64,000 bases of DNA from Mesorhizobium sp. B2-3-4 (GCF_006442315.1 NZ_VFVY01000002.1:124001-188000), one strand, 5' to 3'; numbered from the stretch's first letter, positions 8,341 to 18,136 are shown. The notes: generated by a model from the sequence alone, not told the origin. Numbers and translations are program-made.

Positions 8341-9663
8341 TCAGTCGGCCGGGCGGTCCGTGACCGAACGCTGCCTGTCGATCCACAAGGCAAGCAAGGT
8401 GCAGGCCGCGCCCGAGAGCAGGTAGGCGCCGGCCGCGATGAGGCCGAAATTGCCGGCCAGCAGCAGCGCGGCGAGCGGCGCGAAGCCGGCGCCGAACATC
8501 CAGGCCAGATCCGAGGTTATCGCCGAGCCGGTATAGCGGTGTTGTCGTGAAAAACTCGATGCGACGACGCCCGACGACTGCCCGAAGCTCAGTCCCAGCA
8601 GGATGAAGCCCAGCACCATGAACAGCGCCTCGCCGACCGTGCCGCCATCCAGGAGTTGCGGCGCAAAGCCGCTGAAGGTCGCGATGGCGATCGCCGAACC
8701 GCCGAGCAGCGCGCGGCGTCCGATCCTGTCGGCCAGCGGGCCCGATGCGACGATGGCAGCGATGCCGAACAGCGCGCTCACCGCCTCGATCAACAGGAAG
8801 CGTGCCGGCCCCTCGTTGGTGAACAGGAACACCCAGGAGAGCGGAAACACCGTCACCATGTGGAACAGGGCGAAGCTGGCCAGCGGTGCGAAGGCGCCGA
8901 TGACGACGTTGCGGCCCTCGGCCCTGATCGTGTCCCTGATACGCGTCGGCTGCAGGTCGCCGCTTTCGTACAGTTTCGAGAATTCGGGCGTCACCACGAT
9001 GCGCAGCCTGGCGAACAGGGCCACGACATTGATGGCGAAGGCGACGAAGAAGGGATAGCGCCAGCCCCAGGAAAAGAAGTCGTCGGCCGACAGATTGGCG
9101 ACGAAGAAGGCGAAGAGGGAACTCGCCACGATGAGGCCGATCGGCGCGCCCAGTTGCGGGATCATAGCATAGAAGCCGCGCCGGTTGCGTGGCGCGTTCA
9201 GCGCCAGGAGCGAGGGCAACCCGTCCCAAGTTCCGCCAAGCGCCAGCCCCTGTCCGATGCGGGCCAGCGCCAGAAGCCAGATCGCAACCGCCCCGATGTC
9301 ACCATAGGCGGGGAGGAACGCGATGGCGACGGTCGAGGTGCCGAGCAGGAAGAGCGCTATCGTCAGTTTCGCGCCGCGGCCATAGGCGCGGTCGACGGCC
9401 ATGAACAGCACCGAGCCGAACGGGCGGGCGATGAAGGCGAGTGCGAAGATGGCGAAGGAATAGAGCGTTCCGGCGAGCGGATCGTGCGTCGGAAACATCA
9501 GTTTGGGGAACACGATAACGGACGCGATCGCATAGACGAAGAAGTCGAAGAACTCCGACGTCCGGCCCACGATCACGCCGACCGCGATATCGCCCGCGCT
9601 GACCTGGCCATGATGCGAGCCGATCAGCTCGCTGTTCGTTTCGGCAGTCGAAGTCTGAGCCAT
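8341..9663 (-). CDS. MFS transporter, metabolite:H+ symporter (MHS) type
   Basis: This major facilitator protein has about 440 residues and twelve predicted membrane segments. The first segment carries GRTSEFFDFFVYAIAS and the loop after segment 2 has RPFGSVLFMAVDRAYGR, patterns of the MHS branch (ProP, ShiA, KgtP relatives) that import small organic acids or zwitterions with protons. I use ATG at 9663, giving MAQTSTAETNSE. A longer frame from 9762 would add a cysteine-rich tail unlike the family and would start inside the palindrome at 9760-9780. It stands alone between two operons. Confidence 0.85.
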   Translation of the reverse strand: MAQTSTAETNSELIGSHHGQVSAGDIAVGVIVGRTSEFFDFFVYAIASVIVFPKLMFPTHDPLAGTLYSFAIFALAFIARPFGSVLFMAVDRAYGRGAKLTIALFLLGTSTVAIAFLPAYGDIGAVAIWLLALARIGQGLALGGTWDGLPSLLALNAPRNRRGFYAMIPQLGAPIGLIVASSLFAFFVANLSADDFFSWGWRYPFFVAFAINVVALFARLRIVVTPEFSKLYESGDLQPTRIRDTIRAEGRNVVIGAFAPLASFALFHMVTVFPLSWVFLFTNEGPARFLLIEAVSALFGIAAIVASGPLADRIGRRALLGGSAIAIATFSGFAPQLLDGGTVGEALFMVLGFILLGLSFGQSSGVVASSFSRQHRYTGSAITSDLAWMFGAGFAPLAALLLAGNFGLIAAGAYLLSGAACTLLALWIDRQRSVTDRPAD

Positions 9664-9759
9664 CTTGTCTGTCGCCACCAGGTGGAAAGTCGTGTCGGGG
9701 ACGCAATTCCGGCAATCCCATTGTGCGCTGCACACTGCGCCAAAGCCAGGGCAACTTGG

Positions 9760-9780
9760 CATTGGACAAATTGTCCAATG
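9760..9780. promoter_or_regulatory. Perfect 21-bp palindrome, probable operator
   Basis: CATTGGACAA (9760-9769) and TTGTCCAATG (9771-9780) are perfect inverted copies around one base. It lies between the divergent MFS gene (start 9663) and cyoA (start 9866). The TTGGACAA/TTGTCCAA core resembles sites of GntR-family repressors as I recall them. No such regulator gene is adjacent, so the binding protein would be encoded elsewhere. Confidence 0.65.
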
Positions 9781-9865
9781 TCACCGCGGCGCCGCCGGCA
9801 GTAGCCCTTGATCCATACCGCACTGCAACATCAACGGTTGCGCGGTCCATCGAGGGCAGCGTCTG

Positions 9866-11047
9866 ATGAAACGATTTGGAGCCTTGCTTCTGTTTCCCCT
9901 GGCCGGGCTTCTGAGCGGCTGCGATCTCGTCGTGCTGGCGCCGGCCGGCGATGTCGCCGCCCAGCAGCGCGACCTGCTCGTCGTCTCGACCCTGCTGATG
10001 CTGATCATCATTGTGCCGGTCATGGCGCTGACCGTCTTTTTTGCCTGGCGCTACCGGCAATCCAACGCCTCGGCGACCTACGCGCCGGACTGGGATCATT
10101 CGACGAAGCTGGAATTGGTGATCTGGGCGGCACCGCTGCTGATCATCATCTGTCTTGGCGCGCTGACCTGGCTCGGCACGCACCTGCTCGACCCATACCG
10201 CCGCATCGATCGCATCGAGCCTGGCCAGCCCGTCACGCAGGACCACAAGCCGCTCAGGGTGGAGGTCGTGGCGCTCGACTGGAAATGGCTCTTCATCTAT
10301 CCGGACTACGGCATCGCCTCCGTCAACGAGCTCGCCGCGCCGGTCAACCAGCCGATCGACTTCCGCATCACCTCGTCGGCGGTGATGAATTCCTTCTACA
10401 TTCCAGCCCTTGCCGGCCAGATCTATGCCATGCCCGCCATGGAGACCAAGCTGCACGCCGTCATCAACCGGGAGGGCACCTATAGCGGCTTCTCGGCCAA
10501 CTATAGCGGCGCCGGCTTTTCAGGCATGCGCTTTGCCTTCCACGGTCTGTCCGACGAGGCTTTCGAGCAATGGGTGGCGCAGACCAGGACCGCATCGGCG
10601 AAGCTTGACCGCGACAGCTATCTCGACCTGGAAAAGCCGAGCGAGAACGAACCTGTCCGACACTACGCCTCCGTCGATCCCGACCTCTATGGCGCCATCC
10701 TCAATCTGTGCGTCGAGCGCGGCAAGATGTGCATGAACGAGATGATGTCGATCGACGCCAAGGGCGGTCTGGGGCTGGCCGGTGTGCGCAACACCTTGCC
10801 GTTGCAATACGACAAGCTCGCCCGGCGCGGCGCGGTGTTCGGGAACGATCCCTCCTATGTCGCCAGCATCTGCACGGCCGAGGAGGCGGCTGCCGTCGCG
10901 CGCGCGTCCCGCGATGCATGGCCGACCTACTGGCCGGCGAAGAACCTGTCGCCGCTTCGCGGGGCAGGAATGCTCCGACCAGGGACAGACAGCCGCAGCG
11001 CCGAGGCGGATATGCCGCCGCTCGGCCTGCTGCGGCGCGAATTGTGA
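9866..11047 (+). CDS. cyoA: Cytochrome bo3 ubiquinol oxidase subunit II
   Basis: The 393-residue lipoprotein precursor has a signal peptide ending in the lipobox LLSGC (Cys19), then two transmembrane helices (about 38-62 and 85-105), then a periplasmic cupredoxin-like domain. The CuA ligands are absent, as expected for a quinol oxidase. A C-terminal extension of about 100 residues (from [12 protein letters not shown] onward) matches the CyoA tail region. It is the first gene of cyoABCD, ten bases before cyoB. With subunits I, III and IV it oxidises ubiquinol and reduces oxygen while pumping protons across the inner membrane. Confidence 0.95.
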   Translation: MKRFGALLLFPLAGLLSGCDLVVLAPAGDVAAQQRDLLVVSTLLMLIIIVPVMALTVFFAWRYRQSNASATYAPDWDHSTKLELVIWAAPLLIIICLGALTWLGTHLLDPYRRIDRIEPGQPVTQDHKPLRVEVVALDWKWLFIYPDYGIASVNELAAPVNQPIDFRITSSAVMNSFYIPALAGQIYAMPAMETKLHAVINREGTYSGFSANYSGAGFSGMRFAFHGLSDEAFEQWVAQTRTASAKLDRDSYLDLEKPSENEPVRHYASVDPDLYGAILNLCVERGKMCMNEMMSIDAKGGLGLAGVRNTLPLQYDKLARRGAVFGNDPSYVASICTAEEAAAVARASRDAWPTYWPAKNLSPLRGAGMLRPGTDSRSAEADMPPLGLLRREL

Positions 11048-11057
11048 GAGACAGCCG

Positions 11058-13055
11058 ATGCCCGACACGCTGACCAGATTCATTTTCGGCCGCCTCACCC
11101 TGGAGTCGCTGCCGCTGCATGAGCCGATCGTCGTCGCCACCTTCATCGCGGTGGCGCTTGGCGGCATCGCGCTTCTCGGCGCGATCACCTATTTCAAGCT
11201 CTGGACCTATCTGTGGCGCGAGTGGTTCACCAGCGTCGACCACAAGAAGATCGGCATCATGTACATGGTGCTGGGCCTCGTCATGCTGCTGCGCGGCTTC
11301 TCCGACGCCATCATGATGCGCCTGCAGCAGGCCATCGCCTTTAACGGTTCGGAAGGCTATCTCAATTCGCATCACTACGACCAGATCTTCACCGCGCATG
11401 GCGTGATCATGATCTTCTTCGTGGCGATGCCTTTCGTCACCGGGCTGATGAACTTCGTCGTGCCGCTGCAGATCGGCGCCCGCGACGTCTCCTTCCCGTT
11501 CCTCAACAATTTCTCCTTCTGGATGACGGTCGGCGGCGCCGTCCTGGTCATGGCATCGCTGTTCGTCGGCGAATTCGCCCGCACCGGCTGGCTCGCCTAT
11601 CCGCCGCTCTCCGGCATCGGCTACAGTCCCGACGTCGGCGTCGACTATTACATCTGGGCGCTGCAGGTGGCGGGCGTCGGCACGACACTATCCGGCATCA
11701 ACCTGATCTGCACCATCATCAAGATGCGCGCTCCCGGCATGACCATGATGCGCATGCCCGTCTTCACCTGGACATCGCTCTGCACCAACGTGCTGATCGT
11801 TGCGTCCTTCCCGGTGCTGACGGCGGTGCTCGCCATGCTGTCGCTCGATCGCTATGTCGGCACCAACTTCTTCACCAACGATTTCGGCGGCAACCCGATG
11901 ATGTATGTGAACCTCATCTGGATATGGGGTCACCCGGAAGTCTACATCCTGATCCTGCCGCTGTTCGGTGTCTTTTCCGAGGTCACCTCGACCTTCTCCG
12001 GCAAGCGCCTGTTCGGCTACACATCGATGGTCTACGCCACGGTGGTCATCACCATCCTGTCGTATCTCGTCTGGCTGCACCACTTCTTCACCATGGGCTC
12101 CGGCGCCAGCGTCAATTCCTTCTTCGGGATCACTACGATGATCATCTCGATCCCGACGGGAGCCAAGATATTCAACTGGCTGTTCACGATGTATCGCGGC
12201 CGCATCCGCTTCGAACTGCCGATGATGTGGACGGTGGCCTTCATGCTCACCTTCACCGTCGGCGGCATGACAGGCGTGCTGCTTGCCGTGCCGCCGGCGG
12301 ACTTCGTGCTGCACAACAGCCTGTTCCTGATCGCGCACTTCCACAACGTCATCATCGGCGGCGTGCTGTTCGGCCTGTTCGCCGGCATTGCCTATTGGTG
12401 GCCCAAGGCCTTCGGCTTCAGGCTCGATCCGTTCTGGGGCAAGGTCTCGTTCTGGTGCTGGGTGGTCGGCTTCTGGTTCGCCTTCATGCCGCTCTACATT
12501 CTCGGCCTGATGGGCGTGACACGCCGCATGCGCGTCTTCGACGATCCCTCGCTGCAGATATGGTTCGTCATCGCCGCCTTCGGCGCGGTGCTGATCGCTG
12601 CCGGCATCGCGGCCTTCCTGGTCCAGATATTCGTCTCGATCCGCAGGCGCGAGGCGCTCGCCGATCCGACCGGCGATCCCTGGGATGGCCGCACCCTCGA
12701 ATGGTCGACGTCCTCGCCGCCACCCGCCTACAACTTCGCCTTCACGCCCGTCATCCGCGACAACGACGCCTGGTGGGACATGAAGAAGGCCGGCTATATC
12801 AGGCCGCTGTCCGGCTTCAGGCCGATCCACATGCCCAGCAACACCGGCACCGGCATCATCCTGGCAGGCTTCAGCGTCGCGCTCGGCTTCGCCATGATCT
12901 GGTACATCTGGTGGCTGGCGGCGCTGAGCTTCGTTTGCCTCATCGCCACTGCGATCGGCCACACGTTCAACTATCACAGGGACTTCCACATTCCGGCCGC
13001 CGAGGTCACGCAAACGGAGGCGGCGAGGACGACGCTCCTCGCCGCCCAGGGCTAG
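11058..13055 (+). CDS. cyoB: Cytochrome bo3 ubiquinol oxidase subunit I
   Basis: The 665-residue haem-copper oxidase catalytic subunit shows all metal ligands: FTAHGVIM (low-spin haem His), WGHPEVYI (CuB His with the cross-linked Tyr), HHFFTMG (two CuB His) and [10 protein letters not shown] (haem o3 and haem b His). About 15 membrane helices are expected. The true start is ATG at 11058; the open frame extends back through cyoA out of phase. It binds haem b, haem o3 and CuB and carries out oxygen reduction and proton pumping. Length matches E. coli CyoB (663 residues). Confidence 0.97.
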   Translation: MPDTLTRFIFGRLTLESLPLHEPIVVATFIAVALGGIALLGAITYFKLWTYLWREWFTSVDHKKIGIMYMVLGLVMLLRGFSDAIMMRLQQAIAFNGSEGYLNSHHYDQIFTAHGVIMIFFVAMPFVTGLMNFVVPLQIGARDVSFPFLNNFSFWMTVGGAVLVMASLFVGEFARTGWLAYPPLSGIGYSPDVGVDYYIWALQVAGVGTTLSGINLICTIIKMRAPGMTMMRMPVFTWTSLCTNVLIVASFPVLTAVLAMLSLDRYVGTNFFTNDFGGNPMMYVNLIWIWGHPEVYILILPLFGVFSEVTSTFSGKRLFGYTSMVYATVVITILSYLVWLHHFFTMGSGASVNSFFGITTMIISIPTGAKIFNWLFTMYRGRIRFELPMMWTVAFMLTFTVGGMTGVLLAVPPADFVLHNSLFLIAHFHNVIIGGVLFGLFAGIAYWWPKAFGFRLDPFWGKVSFWCWVVGFWFAFMPLYILGLMGVTRRMRVFDDPSLQIWFVIAAFGAVLIAAGIAAFLVQIFVSIRRREALADPTGDPWDGRTLEWSTSSPPPAYNFAFTPVIRDNDAWWDMKKAGYIRPLSGFRPIHMPSNTGTGIILAGFSVALGFAMIWYIWWLAALSFVCLIATAIGHTFNYHRDFHIPAAEVTQTEAARTTLLAAQG

Positions 13056-13064
13056 GGTTTGAGC

Positions 13065-13691
13065 ATGGCTTCGATAGCGACCACCGCCGGAACCGAACCG
13101 GTCTTCCATCTGGAAGAAGAGCATGCGCACGCCGAAGGCAGCAGCACCATGCTCGGCTTCTGGCTCTATCTGATGAGCGACTGCCTGATCTTCGCGATGC
13201 TGTTCGCCGCCTATGGCGTGCTCGGCGCCAATTACGCGGCCGGGCCGGCGCCCAAGGATCTCTTCGATCTCAATCTGGTGGCGGTCAACACCGCCATGCT
13301 GCTCTTCTCCTCGATCACATACGGCTTTGCCATGCTGACCATGGACAAGGGCCGCGTGGCGTCGACGCAGGCCTGGCTCGCGGTGACCGGCCTGTTCGGC
13401 CTCGCGTTCCTGTCGATCGAGCTCTACGAATTCTCGCACATGATCCATGAAGGCGCGACACCGCAGCGCAGCGCCTTCCTGTCGTCCTTCTTCACCCTGG
13501 TCGGCACGCACGGCCTGCATGTCACCTTCGGTATCGTCTGGCTGGTGACGCTGATGGTGCAGGTCGCGCGGTTCGGCCTCATCGAGGCCAACCGCCGCCG
13601 GCTGATGTGCCTCTCGATGTTCTGGCACTTCCTCGACGTCGTCTGGATCGGCGTCTTCACCTTCGTCTATCTCTTGGGAATGTTGCGATGA
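13065..13691 (+). CDS. cyoC: Cytochrome bo3 ubiquinol oxidase subunit III
   Basis: The 208-residue membrane protein has five predicted helices and the COX3-like pattern (STMLGFWLYLMSDCLIFAML, then GTHGLHVTFGIVWL, and MFWHFLDVVWIGVFT). An acidic, histidine-containing N-terminus (EEEHAHAEG) precedes helix 1. The ATG at 13065 is used; a TTG six bases upstream is possible. Its stop overlaps the ATG of cyoD (ATGA). It stabilises subunit I in the bo3 complex. Confidence 0.95.
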   Translation: MASIATTAGTEPVFHLEEEHAHAEGSSTMLGFWLYLMSDCLIFAMLFAAYGVLGANYAAGPAPKDLFDLNLVAVNTAMLLFSSITYGFAMLTMDKGRVASTQAWLAVTGLFGLAFLSIELYEFSHMIHEGATPQRSAFLSSFFTLVGTHGLHVTFGIVWLVTLMVQVARFGLIEANRRRLMCLSMFWHFLDVVWIGVFTFVYLLGMLR

Positions 13692-14065
13692 GCGCTCATG
13701 ATCATGCCGAGGACCACGGCCACGTCCATGGCGGAGCGGCACATGGGTCGTTCAAGGGTTATCTGACCGGCTTCGTCCTCTCGGTGATCCTGACCGCCAT
13801 TCCGTTCTGGCTGGTCATGACCGGCTTCATCGACGACAAGCAGGTCACGGCCATCGTCATCATGGCCTTCGCGGTCGTGCAGATCGTCGTCCACATGGTT
13901 TTCTTCCTGCACATGAACACAGCCTCCGAAGGCGGATGGTCGATGCTGGCGCTGATCTTCACGCTGATCCTGGTCGTCATCGTGCTGACCGGCTCGCTCT
14001 GGGTGATGTATCACCTCAACGCCAACATGATGCCGGGGCTCCACGACATGCGCGAGATGCCATGA
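13688..14065 (+). CDS. cyoD: Cytochrome bo3 ubiquinol oxidase subunit IV
   Basis: The 125-residue protein has a histidine-rich N-terminus (HDHAEDHGHVHGG) followed by three hydrophobic helices, the standard shape of CyoD. The motif KGYLTGFVLSVILTAIPFW matches the start of helix 1 in the family. It is the smallest oxidase subunit and helps assemble the CuB site. Both ends overlap neighbours by four bases (ATGA), so cyoC, cyoD and the SURF1 gene are coupled. Confidence 0.93.
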   Translation: MSAHDHAEDHGHVHGGAAHGSFKGYLTGFVLSVILTAIPFWLVMTGFIDDKQVTAIVIMAFAVVQIVVHMVFFLHMNTASEGGWSMLALIFTLILVVIVLTGSLWVMYHLNANMMPGLHDMREMP

Positions 14066-14877
14066 GCCCCATGCCGGGCGCGGGGAGGACCACTATCGAG
14101 GCGGTCGGGCAGGCCGACGCCGCCCGGCGCCCCGCGCGACAGGAGCGCGCCGGCAGGTCGCTCGCGTCGCGTATCCTCCTGGTGCTGCTTGGGGTCCTCG
14201 GCGTACTGGTGTTTGTCGGGCTCGGCATCTGGCAGTTGGAAAGGCGGGTCTGGAAGCTCGACCTGATCGCGCGCGTCGACCAGCGCATCCATGCGCCGGT
14301 TGTCGATGCGCCCGGCCCGGAGCGTTGGAACGGCATCACCGCGGCCGGTTACGAATACGGCCATGTGCGATTGGCCGGACGTTTTCAGGGGGGCGCCAAC
14401 ACGCTGGTGCAGGCGGTGACCGAGCTTGGTGGCGGCTATTGGGTGCTGACGCCGATGCTGACCGACCGTGGTTTCGTCGTGATGGTCAACCGTGGCTTCA
14501 TCCCGCCGGAGCGCAAGGCGGAATTTGAGCGCGAGGGCGCAAGCTCGGCCGCGCCGGCCGTCATCGACGGTCTCTTGCGCATGAGCGAGCCCGGCGGCGG
14601 CTTCCTGCGCAGCAACGACGCCGCCGGCAATCGCTGGTATTCGCGAGACGTCGGTGCCATCGCGGCCGCGCGCGGCCTGACGGACGTTGCTCCCTATTTC
14701 GTCGATGCGGAAGCATCGGGCATCGATGGCTGGCCGCGCGGCGGGCTGACGGTCGTGACATTCCGCAACACGCACCTGGTCTATGCTTTGACCTGGTTCA
14801 CGCTCGCTGCGATGCTCACTCTTGCCCTGGCCAGGCCGATGATCGGCCGCCGCCGGCGGCAAGGACCAGCACGATGA
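14062..14877 (+). CDS. SURF1-family oxidase assembly protein
   Basis: This 271-residue SURF1/Shy1 homologue has an N-terminal membrane helix ending in the conserved GLGIWQLERRVWKLDLI, a periplasmic domain, and a C-terminal helix (NTHLVYALTWFTLAAMLTLA). SURF1 proteins help insert or retain haem in terminal oxidases. ATG at 14062 overlaps the cyoD stop, and its own stop overlaps the start of the sensor kinase gene. Its place after cyoABCD suggests a quinol-oxidase-specific SURF1, distinct from the copy usually found with aa3 oxidase genes. Confidence 0.9.
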   Translation: MSPMPGAGRTTIEAVGQADAARRPARQERAGRSLASRILLVLLGVLGVLVFVGLGIWQLERRVWKLDLIARVDQRIHAPVVDAPGPERWNGITAAGYEYGHVRLAGRFQGGANTLVQAVTELGGGYWVLTPMLTDRGFVVMVNRGFIPPERKAEFEREGASSAAPAVIDGLLRMSEPGGGFLRSNDAAGNRWYSRDVGAIAAARGLTDVAPYFVDAEASGIDGWPRGGLTVVTFRNTHLVYALTWFTLAAMLTLALARPMIGRRRRQGPAR

Positions 14878-16226
14878 GCGTCCCCACGCAAACGCGGCAC
14901 CACGACCTGCCCCTGGGCGCCGCATCCCTAGCCGGCAGGAACGGCGCGGTATCCAATCCCGACGCCACGAACAGGAAGAACCTGCTGCTGCTTATCCAGC
15001 TGCGTTGGCTCGCCGTGGCGGGCCAGGTGCTCACCATTCTGGCGACGGAATACTGGTTCGCCATCCCGCTTCCTCTGGCCGAGATGGCCGGCGTGGTGCT
15101 GTTCCTGGTCGGCCTGAACATCTTCAGCCTGCTGGTCCTGCGCGGTATCGGGCCGATCACCAACACCCAGCTCTTCGTCGCGCTCATCTTCGACATGGCG
15201 GCATTGACGACACAGCTTTACCTGAGCGGCGGCGCGTCCAATCCGTTCGTGTCGCTCTATCTCCTGCAGATTACGCTTGGCGCGGCGTTGCTGACGCCGC
15301 GGTCGACCTGGATCCTGGTGGCGGCGGCCTCGGCCTGCTTCGTCTTCCTCATCTTCCTGTTTCAACCGATCGCAATCCCGCATCATGGCGGCAGCGATCT
15401 CCTGTCCCTGCATATCAGGGGCATGTTCATCTGTTTCGTGCTGGCGGCCGGGTTGATCGTGATCTTCATGACGCGCATCAACCGCAATCTGCGCGAGCGC
15501 GACGCCTATCTCGCCGATCTGCGCCAGCGCTCCGCCGAAGAGGACCACATCGTGCGCATGGGTCTGCTGGCCTCCGGCGCCGCGCACGAACTCGGCACCC
15601 CGCTTGCCACCATATCCGTCATCATTTCCGACTGGCGCCAGATGCGCAGCCTTGCGCGCAACCGCGAACTGGCGGCCGATGTGGCCGAAATGCAGGCCCA
15701 GATCGAGCGTTGCAAGCGCATCGTGTCCGGCATCCTGATGTCTTCCGGACAGGCCAGGGGCGAGGGAACGATACGCACGACCATCCGCGGTTTCCTCGAC
15801 GATCTGGTCGAGGAATGGCGCGTCAGCCGCCAGCCCTTCAGGCTGGAATACAGCAATGATTTCAATCCGGACGAGCAGATCGTATCCGACACGGCGCTGA
15901 AGCAGGTCATCTTCAACGTGTTCGACAATGCCCAGGAAGCCTCGCAGCATTGGGTCGGCGTCACCGCCGAGCGGCAGGGCGACAAGCTGGTGATCTCCGT
16001 ACGCGACCGCGGGCCGGGTTTCGACGAGGGTATTCTGGCCGCGCTCGGACAGCCCTATATGTCGAGCAAGGGGCGGCCTGGCGGCGGTCTCGGTCTTTTC
16101 CTTGTTGTCAACGTGGTCCGTAAACTGGGAGGCGATTTTTCGGCGCGCAACATGGAGCAGGGCGCCTGTGTTACCCTTTCGCTGCCGCTCGCGGCGTTGA
16201 CCGATGGAGATGACCATGAGGCCTGA
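14874..16226 (+). CDS. RegB/PrrB/ActS-like redox sensor histidine kinase
   Basis: The 450-residue kinase has six N-terminal membrane helices with the quinone-sensing signature GGASNPFVSLYLLQ in the second periplasmic loop region. The H-box is SGAAHELGTPLATI with His238 as phosphoacceptor, and the ATPase domain has N-box and G-box sequences (FNVFDNAQEA, RDRGPGF, GGGLGLFLV). Cys280, in IERCKRI, aligns by eye with the redox-active Cys265 of RegB. It would monitor quinone redox state and signal to the regulator encoded next. Its gene overlaps both the SURF1 and regulator genes, placing it in the oxidase operon. Confidence 0.92.
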   Translation: MSVPTQTRHHDLPLGAASLAGRNGAVSNPDATNRKNLLLLIQLRWLAVAGQVLTILATEYWFAIPLPLAEMAGVVLFLVGLNIFSLLVLRGIGPITNTQLFVALIFDMAALTTQLYLSGGASNPFVSLYLLQITLGAALLTPRSTWILVAAASACFVFLIFLFQPIAIPHHGGSDLLSLHIRGMFICFVLAAGLIVIFMTRINRNLRERDAYLADLRQRSAEEDHIVRMGLLASGAAHELGTPLATISVIISDWRQMRSLARNRELAADVAEMQAQIERCKRIVSGILMSSGQARGEGTIRTTIRGFLDDLVEEWRVSRQPFRLEYSNDFNPDEQIVSDTALKQVIFNVFDNAQEASQHWVGVTAERQGDKLVISVRDRGPGFDEGILAALGQPYMSSKGRPGGGLGLFLVVNVVRKLGGDFSARNMEQGACVTLSLPLAALTDGDDHEA

Positions 16227-16752
16227 TCGATCGCTGTTTATCATCGAGGACGATGCGACCTTCGCCAAAACGCTGAAGCGCTCCTTCGAAAAGCGCGACT
16301 ACGACGTCACGGTCTGTCACGACAGGGACGCCCTGCTCGGCGCCCTCCAAACAGCTGTTCCGGCCTACGCCGTCGTCGATCTCAAGCTCGGAGCCGGCGG
16401 CTCCGGCCTGGAGTGCGTCAAGCTGCTCAATGCTCGCGATGCTTCGACCAGGATCGTCGTGCTGACGGGGTTTGCCAGCATCGCCACGGCCGTCGAGGCG
16501 ATCAAGCTCGGTGCCAGCCATTACCTGGCCAAGCCCGCCAACACCGACGACATCGAAGCCGCCTTCGGCCGTGGCGAGGGCGATGTCTCCGTGCCGCTTT
16601 CCAGCCGGCCCACCTCGATCAAGAACCTGGAATGGGAACGCATCCACGAAACGCTGGTCGAAACCGGCTTCAACATCTCCGAAACGGCGCGCCGGCTTGG
16701 CCTGCACCGGCGCACTTTGGCCCGCAAGCTGGAGAAGCGCGTGGTGCGATAG
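16216..16752 (+). CDS. RegA/PrrA/ActR-like response regulator
   Basis: The 178-residue regulator has a receiver domain with acidic pair Glu11/Asp12, phosphoacceptor Asp55 (VVDLKLGAGGSGL), Thr84 and Lys106. A Fis-type helix-turn-helix ends the protein (NISETARRLGLHRRTLARKL), almost the same as the RegA DNA-binding domain. ATG at 16216 is preferred because GGAG lies 5 bases before it; ATGs at 16204 and 16210 are in frame. It overlaps the kinase stop. It is the cognate partner of the RegB-like kinase and probably controls this oxidase operon and other respiratory genes. Confidence 0.93.
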   Translation: MRPDRSLFIIEDDATFAKTLKRSFEKRDYDVTVCHDRDALLGALQTAVPAYAVVDLKLGAGGSGLECVKLLNARDASTRIVVLTGFASIATAVEAIKLGASHYLAKPANTDDIEAAFGRGEGDVSVPLSSRPTSIKNLEWERIHETLVETGFNISETARRLGLHRRTLARKLEKRVVR

Positions 16753-16838
16753 CGGGAAGCGCGGCGTCGGCGCATCACCGAAACCGGTCTGGACATTCCA
16801 CCGCGCATTCACTGCTTCCTTGCGCGGCCTGGGATACT

Positions 16839-16855
16839 TATCTGTCAGGCAGATA
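16839..16855. promoter_or_regulatory. Inverted repeat upstream of the DUF763 gene
   Basis: TATCTG (16839-16844) and CAGATA (16850-16855) are perfect inverted copies around five bases, 19 bp before the TTG start of the DUF763 gene. The spacing suits an operator or promoter element. No cognate regulator is evident. Confidence 0.4.
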
Positions 16856-16873
16856 TCGAAACGGGTAAGTGAT

Positions 16874-18136
16874 TTGGCGCAACGATCGGGCAGTGCGGAT
16901 CTTCCCCTCCATGGCGGACGCGTGCCGAAATGGCTGGGCGACCGCATGACGCGCCTCGGCGCCGTCATGTGCGAGGCGATCATCCATCACTACGGCCGCA
17001 ACGAATTGTTGCGGCGTCTGGCGCACCCGTTCTGGTTCCAGTCCTTCGGCGCGGTCATGGGCATGGATTGGCACTCGTCCGGCATCACCACCAGCGTCGT
17101 CGGCGCCTTGAAACGCGGCCTAACCCCATTGTCGGGCGAACTCGGCATTCATGTCTGCGGCGGCCGCGGCGCCCATTCGCGCAAGACCCCGCACGAGCTT
17201 GCCGCCATCGGCGAGCGCATCGGCTTCGACGGCGCGCGCCTGGCTACCGCCAGCCGGCTTGTCGCCAAGGTGGACAGCGCCGCCGTTCAGGACGGTTTCG
17301 ACCTTTATCTGCATGGCTTCATCGTTACCGACGATGGCGACTGGGTGGTGGTTCAGCAAGGCATGAACGGCGACAGCAAGGTGGCGCGCCGCTACCACTG
17401 GCTGTCCGAAGGTCTGAAGAGTTTCGTCGACCAGCCGCACGTCGCCATTGAGGGCGCCAACCAGGGCGAGATCGTCAACCTGACCGACCGCCGCGCCGAA
17501 GCTTCGCGCCAGGGACAGCTCGACCTGCTCCAGGAACTCGGACCGGACCGCATCCTGCGGGAGTTCGCCGCTTTGGAGCCCGCCAGCGCAACGGCTCCGC
17601 AGCAGCCCATGTTGCCGCATCTGGTCATGCCGGCGCACCATGACGTTCGTGAAAGCGACGTCGTGATGCATCGTCTTCACGGCAACATGGCCGCCGCCGC
17701 CGAGCGGGGGCCTTCTGATTTTGCCGAACTTCTCCTGGTCCCCGGCGTGGGCGCCCGCACCGTGCGCGCATTGGCGCTGGTCGCCGAAGTGGTGCATGGC
17801 GCGCCATGCCGGTTTTCAGACCCGGGCCGTTTTTCGCTAGCGCATGGCGGCAAGGACAGGCATCCGTTCCCCGTTCCGCTCAAGGTCTATGACGAGACGA
17901 TCGGCGTCCTGAAGTCCGCCGTGCAAAAGGCCAGGCTTGGCCGCGAAGAAGAAATCGGCGCCCTGAAGCGGCTCGACGACCAGTCGCGACAGGTCGAGCG
18001 TTATGTCACCGGACCCAGCCTGAAGGAAATCGTCGCCGGCGAATTCGACCAGTCGCATCTGCTAGGCGGGCGCAGCGTCTTCGGTTGGGAGCCGGCACCA
18101 GACGAAGTGACCGCCGGGCTGAACAAGAAGGCGTGA
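16874..18136 (+). CDS. DUF763 domain-containing protein
   Basis: The 420-residue soluble protein matches the DUF763 family: SGSADLPLHGGRVPKWLGDRM near the N-terminus, HPFWFQSFGAVMGMDWHSSG, then HVCGGRGAHSRKTPHELAAIG. A helix-hairpin-helix-like stretch near residue 285 (LLVPGVGARTVRALALVAEV) hints at nucleic-acid binding. I place the start at TTG 16874, which gives MAQRSGSADLPLHGG; no ATG occurs before this block outside the response regulator gene. No biochemical function is established. It stands alone, convergent with the KTSC gene. Confidence 0.85.
   Translation: MAQRSGSADLPLHGGRVPKWLGDRMTRLGAVMCEAIIHHYGRNELLRRLAHPFWFQSFGAVMGMDWHSSGITTSVVGALKRGLTPLSGELGIHVCGGRGAHSRKTPHELAAIGERIGFDGARLATASRLVAKVDSAAVQDGFDLYLHGFIVTDDGDWVVVQQGMNGDSKVARRYHWLSEGLKSFVDQPHVAIEGANQGEIVNLTDRRAEASRQGQLDLLQELGPDRILREFAALEPASATAPQQPMLPHLVMPAHHDVRESDVVMHRLHGNMAAAAERGPSDFAELLLVPGVGARTVRALALVAEVVHGAPCRFSDPGRFSLAHGGKDRHPFPVPLKVYDETIGVLKSAVQKARLGREEEIGALKRLDDQSRQVERYVTGPSLKEIVAGEFDQSHLLGGRSVFGWEPAPDEVTAGLNKKA

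Noticed and set aside
9664..9762. Extended N-terminus for the MFS transporter gene starting at 9762
   Set aside because: It would add a cysteine-rich segment unlike MFS proteins and would begin inside the perfect palindrome; ATG 9663 gives a normal length.
11688..13742. A 684-codon open frame on the minus strand opposite cyoBCD
   Set aside because: It is a GC-rich shadow of the oxidase genes, rich in Arg, His, Asp and Glu with no recognisable domain; the plus-strand cyo genes have all catalytic motifs.
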